Below the pieces are notes generated by a model, which did no database searches, was not told where the DNA came from, and was given only the letters and a program-made list of their open reading frames with translations. Shown here piece after piece: positions 1 through 11,606 of a DNA stretch of 64,000 nucleotides (position 1 is its first letter; each line of letters begins with the position of its first letter). This DNA is from Chromera velia (Eukaryota; Sar; Chromeraceae), in NCBI GenBank assembly GCA_018398765.1, contig JAHBMJ010005412.1, positions 377 through 64,376 on the forward strand, in the 5' to 3' direction. The position numbers were made by a program, and so were the translations under genes.

Positions 1-35
1 CCCCCACCCGCCCACTGACTGACTGACTGACTGAC

Positions 36-1011
36 CTTTGTGGACGAAGATCTCCATCAAAGAGAGACGGACGAGCGTCTTCTCACGCAGCGTCAGGCCC
101 CACTGCATCGCATGTATGTATGTATGGATGGATGGATTGTTGGATGGACATCCCTGTCCAAAAGAAAGCTCTTTCTCCGTCTCCCTCCGTCTCTCTCATG
201 CAACTGCTCTTTCAGCTCTCCCTCTTTCTTCCTTCCTTCCCTTTTTTTCCTTTCCTTTCACCTCAACACCTTCCCCTGCTGTCCTCTGCATGCCCATTTG
301 ACCCTCTCCCTCTCATTCCTCGTCGGTAGTAACGAAGCAGGCCTACCTTCTATCCCTGCTGTCCTCTGCATGTTCTTCCAGTTCGTTGTAGTCGATCGTT
401 TTGTTGATGTGTGCAGAGAACTCGTGGATCTCCACCAACCAGCATTCATGATGGATGCCAGCCTGAGGAGGTTTTGAAGGGCCTGGGGACTCCGAGTCCA
501 TGGAGGCTGTGTCTGCCAGACCCCGACAAGAAGCTGCAGACCCCTCTGCCAGACCCCGACAAGAAGCTGCAGACCCCTCTGCCAGACTCCGACAAGAAGC
601 TGCAGACCCCTCTGCCAGACCCCGACAAGAAGCTGCAGACTCCGAGTCCATGGAGGCTGTGTGTGCGATGCACCGGAGGCATACCATCTCTTCATGCGCC
701 ACTGCAATTGGCAACACAAGAGAGCAAGCGCAACATGTGTGTGAAAAGGTCAAGTCCAGCTTTCATTCACTTCACACACGCTGATGCACACCCCGAGGAA
801 GAAGTGCACACAGAACAACACAGACAGACAGAGCGACAGACTGTATGTTTCTTCTTCTCCCTTCTTGTTTTCATGTGCACAGCAGATAAAAAGCAAGAAT
901 GAAAGAATAGAGACAAAAAAACGGAACAAACCATCGAACAACATGGGCAGGGGGGCCAAAAGACAGACTATATGTTTCTTCTTCTTCTCCCTCTTTTTCT
1001 TCATGAACACA

Positions 1012-1044
<33 letters not shown>

Positions 1045-1361
1045 AGGGTACGGGAGAGAAGACGAAAGGGGCGTGTTGCGAAGATTGTCCAAATCTGACG
1101 GAGCAAGGGAGGCTCGGCACAGGAATGGGTCAATCGACACAGGAATTTCAAAGGTTAAGTAGATACTGAAATGAAGAAACCTACCGCACCAAGCGATGGC
1201 CTGCTGGTTGTGGTCACTGCAGAGAGCGAGGTTTGCCTTATACGCCTCGATTGCACGCTTGATCGCCTTGTTTTCATAGATCGTCTTCTGGAGAGGTTCT
1301 CTCGTCATGGGTGAGACGGGGTTTTCGGAAGCAAGCACGTTCATCAGCTCGTCCCGCTCAT
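36..1361 (-). CDS. U-box domain protein, 3' part outside window
   Basis: The exon at 1185-1361 is bounded by a TGCAG acceptor and a G|GTAGGT donor. It encodes NPVSPMTREPL followed by NKAIKRAIEAY, which matches the C-terminal half of a U-box (the 'SPMT..PL...N..L..AI..W' block of E3 ubiquitin ligases). The N-terminal half of the U-box must lie in an upstream exon that I could not find between 1362 and 2200. Downstream, exon-like segments lie at 347 to about 490-750 (contains HINKTIDYNELEEHAED, donor GAAG|GTAGGC) and at 36-102 (WGLTLREKTLVRLSLMEIF, donor AAAG|GTCAGTCAG). The phases of these two do not join directly, so another exon or a different boundary is likely. The gene leaves the window on the left. 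Function as a ubiquitin ligase is inferred from the partial domain only. Confidence 0.45.
487..663 (-). repeat. 33-bp minisatellite x4 with 25-bp flanking duplication
   Basis: Four 33-bp units (GAAGCTGCAGACCCCTCTGC...) lie at about 513-638. The 25 bp at 487-511 (CTCCGAGTCCATGGAGGCTG core) recur at 639-663. Each unit carries CTGCAG, so each offers a possible 3' splice site on the minus strand. The reading frame of the U-box gene stays open through all copies and would give repeats of SAASCRGLAEG. Confidence 0.85.
825..1045 (+). repeat. CAGA-bordered dispersed repeat, partial copies
   Basis: Two incomplete copies follow each other: GACTGTATGTTTCTTCTTCT... up to GGGCAGGGGGGCC at about 837-955, then AGACAGACTATATGTTTCTT at about 961 up to the CAGA repeat at 1014-1040. 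The same sequence is found inverted at 3190-3330 and again at 48925-49010 and 49588-49650. Confidence 0.7.
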
Positions 1362-1439
1362 CTGCACACACAATCAGGGCGTGAGCTGCCTGTTGTTGAT
1401 CATGAAGACGGAGGCTGCGTACGGCTGCGTACAGCAATC

Positions 1440-2200
1440 AATTCAATCGATGGCGGAGCAAGCGTCACAAACATGATGTCAGATAGGCTCTCGCGAAAAA
1501 AGCACGCCCTCCCTGAAAAAACAAGGCTCACTACACGAACTGTGCTTCGCTGAAAGGTCTGAATCGGTGTGACTATACGCAACAATCAGAAAAGCTGTGG
1601 GAGAATGAAGACCGATGAGGACTGCACGGATCGGCTGTAACGGAGCTTTGACCTGCCCGTGGAACTTAGACCATCCAGAACTTACATGTGAATCCATCGG
1701 ATCCTGTTACAGGGTCGTTCATGAGTTGCAAGTGTACTGGGCAACATAAATGGCCTGGAGGTGATGGAGGGCCCAGTGACCTCTTGGAGTTTTCGTTCTC
1801 TGTCATCTCCATGGGCGTCTTTCCCTCCGAGTTCGTCTCCCTCCAATCAACAGTTGCCTTCTCAACCAGAATCTTTGCAAGCTCCGTGTGACTCGGAGAC
1901 TCACTCCAGCAGGCTCTTGCTCAGCCCAGCAGGTATCAGAAAGTCACTGAAGTTGGAAAACAGGTGACAACGCAGACACCCACTGTCACCCAGTGGCGCC
2001 GGTGTCTGTGACAGTGTGTCAAACAATTCCGCACATACCTTGGAAGCTCCAAGAAACTCAGAAGACTCAGAGAAAATTATTGATAGTGAGGGCTGTGGGG
2101 CCAGTGGCCACTGTGGCATCTGAGAACAGTGATCAAGAATCAAGACCATTTTGGAGTTGGATGAGTGTTGTAGATATGTTGTATATTCATAGATCGAAGG
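1440..2200. other. Non-coding, no gene recognised
   Basis: No convincing exon is visible on either strand. The minus strand has ATGGATTCACAT|GTAAGT at about 1680-1693, which could be a tiny first exon, but its phase does not fit the exon at 1185-1361. This is probably the 5' intron or upstream region of the U-box gene. Confidence 0.35.
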
Positions 2201-2210
2201 TTGCGCGTGT

Positions 2211-2510
2211 GAGTGCATGCATGCGGCGGCGCGCCTATAGTGGCCCTATATATACCGCGGCTATATTCGCGCGGTCGACGCCGCGCGCGTCGCGTCTCGG
2301 CGTGCATGGCATGCATGCACTCGTCGTATCTCGTCGTCGAGCGACGTCGACGAGTCGACATGAGTCGACTTCGTCGACTCGTCGTCGTTCGACGGTTTCG
2401 TGCATGTCCCCCCCTATAAGAAACCCCTTCGAATATTCGAATACCGACCTACTATTCGAATACCGACCCACTATTCGAATAGTCGAATTGTGACTATTCG
2501 AATTTAACAG
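2211..2510. promoter_or_regulatory. CpG-dense palindromic block, possible promoter
   Basis: About 200 bp dense in CGA/TCG and TGCATGCA palindromes (GTCGACGAGTCGAC, GCATGGCATGCATGC) is followed by five TTCGAATA-type palindromes with a repeated ACTATTCGAATACCGACC unit at about 2430-2505. It lies upstream of the minus-strand U-box gene. The promoter role is inferred from position and from similar blocks near other gene starts in this window. Confidence 0.3.
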
Positions 2511-2984
2511 CCCTGATATAGAGCGACATTCCCTTGAAGCAAGCTAGATGGAAATCTGGTACATAATCAATCTGGTTTCGTCTCGGAAGCCAGAGACTCT
2601 GAAGGAAGAGAAATTTGTGGTTGTTTTTTTCGTAGAGTCAGCTAATCTCTTTTGCGTGCAGCCGTGGACAATCCCTTGTCGTTATAGTGCGTCGCACACA
2701 CCTCGCTTGCACCCGTCTCTTCTTTCGAGTCGACGATCCGTCACCCCCCATTAAGATGCCCTCGGATTATGAGGTCGGGGTCCCCTCGGATTATGAGGTC
2801 TGCACGCGTCACATGTAGTTTTGGCCTCAAACTCGTCTGCTCGACAAAGATCGAACCCATGAGACTGTGTAGTGTCTGCAACAGAGCATTTTTATGTGCG
2901 CCTTGGGACGCTAGTCTGTTCCTCTGCTTGAATGTCTGTGAGGAAAGGGAAAGGAAAAAATGTCATTCATCTGTCTGTCTCTCT

Positions 2985-3335
2985 GTCTATTTGCCTGCCT
3001 GCCTGGTGTCTGTCTGTCTGTCTGTCTGTCTGTGTGTCTGTCTGCCTGCCTGCCTGCCTGCCTGTCTGTCTGTCTGTCTGTTCTCTTTCTTGTCTTGAGT
3101 GGAAGCAGCAGAGGAGTAGCGTGTGAAACCAGTGATCACGTGAAAGTCTGTGGGGAGGTGGAGAGGCAAGGGGCGCTTAACTCTCACCTTTCGGGCCCCC
3201 TGCCCACGCTCTTTGATTGTTGGTGCTGTTCTTTTGTCTTTGTTCTTTCTTTCTTTTTGTCTGTTGTGTTCATGAAGAAAAGGAGGGAGAAGAAGAAGAA
3301 AGACATAGTCTGTCTGTCTGTCTGCCTGCCTGTCT
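2985..3335 (-). repeat. CAGA-bordered dispersed repeat, long copy
   Basis: Read on the minus strand, this copy runs from the CAGA repeat through TTTCTTCATGAACACAACAG, then AAAGGTGAGAGTTAAGCGCC and TTCACGTGATCACTGG, to another CAGA repeat. The block at 3095-3190 is nearly identical to the inverse of 49735-49830. Both copies are bordered by (CAGA)n or (CTGT)n on both sides. Confidence 0.8.
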
Positions 3336-3417
3336 GCTTGCCTGACGGTCGCTGACGGTCTGCTTGCCTGCTTGTCTGCCCGCCTACCTGCCTGCCTGTC
3401 TGCCCGCCCGTGAGTCA

Positions 3418-3489
<72 letters not shown>

Positions 3490-3495
3490 TTTTTT
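3308..3495. repeat. (CTGT)n/(CTGC)n microsatellite
   Basis: Long run of CTGT and CTGC tetranucleotides with few interruptions. The Cys/Leu-rich open frames across it are repeat translation, not genes. Confidence 0.95.
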
Positions 3496-3811
3496 GTCTG
3501 TCTTTTTCTTGTCTATCTCCGTCTTGACAATCGGTCAAGAGGACGAAGGGAAAGGAAAGGAAAAAAAGGAAAGAACATCGAACATCCCTTCGTGTGTCTG
3601 CCTCAGGCTGTCTGTTTGTGAGAAGAAGGAAAAATTTAAAGAAGAAAACAAGTCGATCATACAGGCTGTGTGTTTGTCTGTCTCTGTGTGTCCGTCTGGA
3701 GACGCTTGAGGATTAGAAGTCCCAGGTCGAAGTGAGAGGGAGGGGTTCATCACTTTCATTTGCTGCCCTGCATGCGTCAGTCGTCTCGCGTTTCTTCTTC
3801 AGCCCTTGGAT

Positions 3812-3891
3812 TCAAAATTGTGGCTTCTTCTCGAGAGCCTTCCTGACAAAGCTGTGAGCGGCCTTGTTTGACGTTTCTTTTGCCGTTCCTC
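3812..3891 (-). CDS. Possible terminal exon of a small gene
   Basis: On the minus strand, an acceptor CCTGCAG is followed by an open frame ending SFVRKALEKKPQF-stop at 3812. The composition is coding-like and Lys-rich. No matching upstream exon could be joined with confidence; candidates lie between 3960 and 4360. The P5B gene ends at 5392, so any such gene would be short. Function unknown. Confidence 0.2.
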
Positions 3892-4314
3892 CTGCAGGTT
3901 GGGGTGCCTGCCGCTCTGGAGAGTCTCGACCTTTTAGGTGCGTCTTTCTTCTGTCTGTCTGCGTCTGCTTTTGGTCGCGGTAACCCTGCCTGGAGATGCC
4001 TGGAGTTCCCGACTTGTTCAGTCCCTCCCTCCAGCTTCTGTACATTCCTGCATATCCAAACGGAAAGAACGTTGGTAAGAAAAAAACGACGGTGGTCAAG
4101 TCAGTCAGTCAGCTCTTGTCTCGGAGACATTTCTTTGAGATCTTCATTTGTTTGGATCGTAGGAAGGATCATGAAAGAATAGGGTGGAGAGCACAGGGAC
4201 GGATCTTTTTTCCAGATCGTTTTAAATTTTTGCCCTTTTCTGCGTCTTGAGGTGCATGTTGCATCTCGTCTAGATTGCTGGCTCCTATCCCGCCATGAAG
4301 AGTCACTTTTCAGT

Positions 4315-4432
4315 GATGGTGGGGACAAGTTGCCGTGCAGGGGCGTTCGTGGAGACAAGTTGCCGTGCAGAGGTGTTGATGGGGATCGACAAGTTGCTGT
4401 GCAGGGGTGTTAGTGGAGACAACTTGGTTTAA
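4315..4432. repeat. About 35-bp imperfect tandem repeat, 3 copies
   Basis: Units of the form GGGGACAAGTTGCCGTGCAG repeat three times and are followed by a partial fourth copy (GGAGACAACTTGG). Confidence 0.8.
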
Positions 4433-5391
4433 CAATTTTTTAAGTTTTAATTTAATAGAATGTTGTGTGGAGTGCGTAGAGCTTTTGTAGAATTAGGCCG
4501 GACGTGTTAAAAACAAATATTAAATGCCTCTCCCCCAGAAACACTTTGATTTATTTCCTACAGTCTCTGAGTCTTACAATAAAAATCTTGTGTAACTAGT
4601 GGCGCAAACTTTAAATTAATTAAAAGCAGTGCTGGTATAACTATGATCGACGACATCTTAGTTTAAACGACCTCCCTGAACCTAACTATCACTTGAAAGT
4701 TTAAGCCGCATTTTTAGATAAGCTTGAAAGTCCGCGCCGCAGGCGCGGATCATTTACGGTGTCTTGAAAGCTAAAGCCGCATATCTGGACGGTGTTTTCA
4801 CTATCTACGCCGCAGGCGTAGACGGTCTCTTGAAAACCAATGCCGCAGATAGAGATCATCTTAATTATATTTTTTTAAGTGACACTTAGGTTCAGGGAGG
4901 TTGTTTAAATAAGATCTCTGTAATATAGTGAAGGCCAACAAATAGATAATATTGTTACTATTATTGTATTCGTAAATCATAAGAATGATTCAATATGCTA
5001 GTCAATATGATGATTGCTATTGTGTCATGAAGTTTAAAAACTAGTGGTACAAAACATCACAATCCTTACATATAAAATTTTTTTTTGCTCCGCAGCGGCG
5101 CAGCCCTAACTGTAGGTTGTACAAACAATCAGAGTCAATTAAAAAGTGTAATTAATTGGCAATTGCTGAGGCTCTATATTATCTATAATTAAATATATAA
5201 TCAAAAAATTCATTGAATTAAAACAATCGAATAATTTTGGATGCAATTCGTACAAATAGCCAGTACTGTGCACAATGTAGTACTAGCAGCAACTTCAATT
5301 ACTGTTAATTAAATAACATGAAGCTAAAGAAAAAGTCTTTCAAGTTGAACAGACACTCTACACAAACAGACAATTTCAGAGTTTTCGAGAT
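4433..5391. other. AT-rich intergenic region
   Basis: Composition changes sharply to AT-rich, with TTAATTAA runs and no coding-like frame. It separates the 3' end of the P5B gene from sequence to the left and contains the inverted-repeat element at 4655-4915. Confidence 0.7.
4655..4915. mobile_element. MITE-like inverted-repeat element with twin hairpins
   Basis: The ends are inverted copies of each other: TTTAAACGACCTCCCTGAAC on the left and GTTCAGGGAGGTTGTTTAAA on the right, with similarity continuing about 40 bp inward. Inside are imperfect units (CTTGAAAG...GCCGCA) and two perfect 8-bp-stem hairpins at 4731-4749 (TCCGCGCC-GCA-GGCGCGGA) and 4804-4822 (TCTACGCC-GCA-GGCGTAGA). No coding frame and no clear target duplication are seen, so it is non-autonomous. 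Confidence 0.7.
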
Positions 5392-7773
5392 TCAAACCCT
5401 AAATTTAACTCTCTCTAAAGGATATCGCCTCCTAACGATGTCTCCTACTTGTCCTTCCATACCGATTTTCTGGAAGAGCACCACGCAAACGTGTGATGCC
5501 ATACAAATAAGAACGAGTTGAACTCGAAGGCCGACGCCCATCGCTAGGCTCTGTGCCCCCCCATTTTCTTGATACTTTTTCCACACAGGGTTCTCGGGGT
5601 TCGGCCCGTTGAATTGTTCCGACGCCACGTGGAATGCAAAGGCGAGGGGCCCATCGGGTTTGTCAAAGAGGACGCAAAGAGAAAAACCGTAGATGAGGAC
5701 GAAACAGAACAGGAGGGGGTACTGATTCAAGAGCGGGGCCCTATGGACGTGCCCGAAGGAAAAGACCAAGGCAGAAAAGACCTGCAGGCAGGCAGGCACG
5801 AAAGGGAAGAGAGAACAGAAAGAAGGCTTGATTCGTGTTGTCTCTTCTTGTCTCCGCACTTTTGTCTTTCCGTCAAAGCTCTTCCTTGGTCAGCTCTTCC
5901 CATACAGTTCTTTCTTCAGGAAAGGTGAAGAGACAACGGGGCTCGAGAAGAGAAAACTCTTCAAGTGACTCCAACCAAAATATCAGCCACCAAAAGAGAC
6001 AAAAAGTGTACGAAGATATCCACGAGGTACCATACAAACAACTTACTTGCATGAGGTACATGAGTGTGTAGATGGAGGTCGACTCCCAATTGTCTGTGTG
6101 GAACCAAAACTGGGCAGCCTCAGCGAATTGAGCGGGCCAGCGGACGTACCCCTCCCAAGTCTGCAGACAGACCAGAAAGACACATGCAGAGAAGTTAGAA
6201 GCGTGCGTGGAGTGGAGAGAGAAATGAAATCAAGGACTAATGCGAATCCCCATCGCAGTCTCTCTGGAGTGACCACCGATAAGTCTACCTTTATTGAGAA
6301 GAAGCGAAATGAAACGCGGAAGGAATCATAAACTGGACCTAGCTGTTTGAGAATAAAGAGAAACAACGCATACCTGCATGTGAAGGATGCCGGCGACGTA
6401 GAAGGCAAAAGAGATCACAAAGACGCCTAGGAGAGACGAAATGTTCAGAGCCCCCAGCAGAGAGGACGTGGGCCTGCTGGGGGCGAGGCGGTCTGCGGGT
6501 TCCCCTAAGCTGAGGGCGAACCCAAGGACAAGTACAGCCACGATGTCGATCATGAAGTAGGACAGCTGGGCGATGAACACGCCGAAGTATCGACATGTCA
6601 GCTGCACAGGTTCATTCATGAAGTCATCCAGCCGCTATTCTGATTCCTTCCTTTCATCACGCAATGCAATTTCATGCCTGACGCACGCCGTGTGTGTTTT
6701 CCTTCCAATACAGTTAGGAAAGAAGGAAGGAAATTTGTTCTCGCTGGCAGGCAGAGAGACAGAGGGAGAGGGAGGGAATACAGCTGTAGAGAGGGACAGA
6801 TCAATCAGTTGATTCACGCATACGCACTCTCTCCTCCTCTCACATGCACAGAGAGGAAGCTAGGAGAGGAAGAGAGAAACGAAAAGAAAAAGGAATGAAA
6901 CAGAGTGAATAGAAGTCACACGGCCCAGCTACCAGCCAAACGCAATTCTTCTCTGCACAGGAGACGGAGCCCCTCAGGCCATCACAGGGAAGATGATGAC
7001 ACACGCAAACAGACGATGAGAAAGAAGGGAACGAAGAGAGAAAAAAAAAACGAACGACAGACCTGCATGACTGAGGCGATGAGGCCATAGAAGAGAAGAA
7101 ATTTCACCGCCGAGAAGGAGACGTGAAGGGCACAACGGCCGTACTTAAGGAGCAGGACCACCGACTGCATTATCAGATGCAGAGGAGAAACAAAGATAAG
7201 AGCACATACACCGAGATTATACCCATAATCTGAAGTCAAAGGAGCCAGACGATTGTCTGTCAAGCTTGTTGGACTCAAAATCAAAAGAATGGGCGAAGAA
7301 AAGGAATGATCGAGACACGACGACAACACACCAGTCATGTCGTCCCCATTTGATTTAATTTTTTCTCAAACAAACAAACACAGAAGAAGCACCATTTTTT
7401 CGCATGCTTTCTTTTCATTTTGAGGAAGTGCAGTCTTCGATGCGTTGAGCATCTTCAATGTCAGTCAGCTCGCTAGACCAGCCTCGCTCAGAATTTGACG
7501 AACAAGCAGCCTAACTTCAGCTTGCCCCCGTTGATTGTCAATGAATGAATGAATGCAGAGAGAGAGCCACCGACCAACCGACCGACCCACCATGACGGAT
7601 CTGTTCCCTGCAGCGAAGGGGGCCACGACGGAGGCCTCTGCCTGAGAGACGGCGACGCCCACGTGTGCGGCCTTGAGGGCCCCGCAGTCGTTCCCCCCGT
7701 CGCCGCACATGCCTGTCATCAGTCCGGCCTCCTTGAAGACCTCCACCACTTCCACCTGTACGTGTACATTCGC

Positions 7774-7808
<35 letters not shown>

Positions 7809-9208
7809 TGTGCATGCGCATGGGCATGCGTACGTGTTTGCACATGTAGATATGTGTTCAAAGATGAATGCGTCTGCGCATATACGTGCGTGTGCATCAG
7901 AGGGCGGGAGAGAACACGATCTCTCGAGAGATAAGAGAGCAGAATCCACCCAGAACACGAAAAAACAACCAGTCAAAGACCAAAATCAAAATGTTGGATG
8001 GGTGGGAGGTAGGGAGAGAGACACGCAGGCAGACTATACGGTTTCTCACAGACAGACCGATAGACAGACAGATAGACAGACAGATAAGGAGACAGGTTTA
8101 CCTTATTTGCTGGCGACGTCCGTGCGAAGACCCGGATGTAGAAGAGCATTCTGTCGAGGACAGACGACCCGGCACAAACGGACGCTCCCCCCATCCAGGC
8201 AGAGAGGATGGTCGACGCACTGCCTCTCGAATTTCCTCTTTTTCCTGACAGAGTGTGGGAGGAAGAAGACGAACGGGTCCCTTGACACAGCTGTGTCTCG
8301 AGTTCTTTCTGTTTCTTCTCCTCGAGGAGCAAATCAAAGGCGCGTCCCGTGACGGCAAGCTCCACACTTCCATCCTGAGTTCAATTGCGCCAGCGTGCGT
8401 GAGTCATTAGCAAATTCCGGTTTTTGCTCATTCGTGTGCTGTTTTCGCTCATCCTTTTGATCATTCAATCGAATTTCAAACAAAATACTGCCGAGAAAAA
8501 GAAAGAGACCCGAGGGCAATTGCGAGCAGAAACAAAAAGGCAATTAGAAAATCTGTTATCAATGCGCGGTGAACGGAAAGACTGACGAGAAGTCCAGGAA
8601 GAGAGAGCACTTCTTCATTGGAGAGTCCAACCACTGTCGCAGAACTTCCCCCCCCTCCCTCTCCCTTTCCGTCCTTCTCCTTGCCCTTATTCGCCTTCTT
8701 TGCCCGGATGTCTGACCACGTCACGTCCCCGACCGACAGTCCCGACAGCTCCCCCTTTTCTTTCGGGACGTCCCCAAGAAGAACGAGGGCCTCCTCTTCC
8801 ACCAATCTGACAGATCGGGCGATGTACTGACCGCACTGGGCGTTGTCCTGCAGTCACTCACTCTCTCACTCACTCAGTCAGTCAGTCAATGCGTAGTGTA
8901 AAGAAAGAGGGAGACTCTCTTGAAGCGTGAGTTTTTGGATGAACAACAGTGCACTTGATCAACACAATAACAACACACATAGGGGCGTGACAGGAGAACC
9001 AACAAAGAAACAAACAACAAAACAGCGAAGACGAAGGGAAGAGAGAAGAACAGAAAATCGCCCTGACCCCACAGTGACCAAAACGGAGAGAACAAACATA
9101 GCAAAAGAATAAGAATAAGAATAAGAAAGAGAGTACACGAGAGGAACGATCGAAGAACAAGACCGCATACAGAAATAAATAGAAAGAAAGAAAGAAAGAG
9201 AGAGAGAA

Positions 9209-9239
<31 letters not shown>

Positions 9240-11575
9240 AAGAAATACCTCACGCACGTACCCACCCACCCACTCACCCCCGTAATGATTACAGATCTCA
9301 CTGCGCCTTCCTTCAATTCCCCCAACGCCTCTGCCGAATCATCTTTCAGTTCATTCCGGAAGGCGATCAGTCCAAGGCACCGAAGGTTCTTCTCCACCGA
9401 GTCACGGTCGGTCTCTGCCTTCACGACGATGGAGTCCACCTCCGCAGGGGTCAAAAACTTGCAGCCCATGCCAAGCACGTAGCAGCCCTCCAACGCCATT
9501 CCTGCATCCATCCATCCATCCATCCATCCATCCATCAGCGCATTCATTCCAGTGTTCATGCATCATATGTATGTTCACATTGATTCCATGACTATTCAAG
9601 CCCGGAATTGCAACAACCGCGAGATGGACGGACAATTATAGATGTGTGCATGTGTTGTTATCTGCGTGCGTCCCTGTGCGAATCTGGCTCTAAGTGTGAG
9701 TGTGAGTGTTAGTGTGTGTCTGAGTGTGTGTGAGTATGGGTGTGTGTGTGTGTGTGTGTGTGTGCGAGTATGTGTTTCACATGATCAAGAAAGCTTCATA
9801 AAGACAGTAGAATGTCAAAGTGAATCTGCTCTTCTTGCTGTATGCACCTCTCTTCTCTTCAAAGATGCCTTCTTCAATCCGTACCCAGCCATCCAACAGC
9901 TTTCACCCCTTAATGACCAAAAGAAAGAACAGAACGAATCAGTCCAAAGTGCAGACAAACAGACAGACAGATCTTCTGCCCTATCCAGAAAATCCTCTGG
10001 AATGCTCAGGGGATCGCAGGACGATGCAATGGCCTCATATGATCCCTTTGTGATGGCCACGTAGAGGGGCGACTTCCTGCCCTCCCGGGGTACTGCAACG
10101 ATTACAGTCATCTTGTGGCGCGCATGGTCGAATTCAAAACGTCTGACCACCGCAACCTTCACCCTGCCGCCCCCCTGTTGCCCTGATCCAAACATCCCTT
10201 CGGGACTTCCAATCACAGCTGCAGGCTCAGGCAGCCCTGCGACTTCGGGATCTTCCGAAATCCCCTTCTCCCTGGTGGGCAGGGAACAGTCGAACCCCGC
10301 GGCCTCCAGCATCTTCACTTCAACCTGAGAGCCCACCAAATGGCCCTGGAAAGAGGCGACGGCATGGCATGTGCCCATGCCAATCATAAACAAAGCGCCG
10401 TCAGAGGGCACCGAAGCGCCAGAGGGCCAGAGAGGACTGGAGGCGGCGGGAATTTCCTGTGGGGCAACGAGGCCGTCTCCCAGTTGCGGTTCCTTTCCCT
10501 CTGCTTTCCTTTCGATGGGCACAGCTCCTAGAAAGTCCAGCCAGTCCTTTGTGAGGGTGCCGGTCTTGTCGAAGCACATCATGCGGATCTGCATGCAGGA
10601 CGGAAGGGAGGGAGGTGAGCAAGAATTGATTGCATGGTGTTTCTCAATATGTTTTTGTGCGTACGTGCATTTTGTGACGTTTGTGTCTTCATATTGCACG
10701 CGAATTCTCTTTGCACACGAGACAAAAGACAAGAAGATGCTTGCACAGGAAAGAAGAGAAAAAGAAAAGACCCTTGAAAGAAGACCTCTGAACGCCGTAC
10801 CTTTTCGGCTGATTTGTACAGCGAGAAGAAATAAATGAAAGCTGCTGGCTCAGAAGAGAGAGAGCTCTTGATGCCCCCTTCCCATTTCACCACTTACCTT
10901 TCCTGCTTGCGTCGTCCTTGTCGGTTGCATCGATGAGATCTGGTGCCTTTCTCTCAACCTCTCAGCTGCCCTCATCGGACCCGCAACAAGCACCACCGGC
11001 AGAAGAGGGGTAATCACCTGCACGCATATTCATTCATTTCCATTCAGAGCGACAAGGAGAAATTAAAATGACAAGAAAGCGGCTGCATGATGCACGGACA
11101 ACACGGTGGTCATTCAGGCAGGAGGTGAAAGAAATTATCTAGCAACGAAGCAACAACTTGCAAAGAACAGCAGTATGAGGAGCCCACACACGTCCCGACA
11201 GCTCGGAATCAAAGCTGAGAGAGAAGATACCCACCCACCTGGCTCATTGTGGTCATTGCAAGTGCTCACATGTCGAGGAAGGTCGCCTGAGCCCCCGCCA
11301 TCTTGAGGAGAATAATCGACGCAATGAAGACGACAACACCGTATGCAATCATCAACAACACCTGCAGAACGAGTGGCGAATAGACGAGAGGCAGGCATGA
11401 GAATAAAACAGATAGGCAAGCACGCAGGCAGGCAGGCAGGCAGGCAGGCCGAGTAAAATGAACCTTTCGTTTCATTTCATTCCGTCCTCTTTTTTTTCTC
11501 TTCTTTAGAGGCAGGTGGTGGAGAAGTAGAGAGAGAGAAATAGAGGGAAAGAGAGAGAAACAGGGAGAAAGAGAA

Positions 11576-11606
<31 letters not shown>

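Noticed and set aside
4433-5391. Inserted organelle DNA
   Set aside because: AT-rich and with hairpins like organelle genomes, but no organelle gene fragment is recognisable, so it is kept only as a suggestion.
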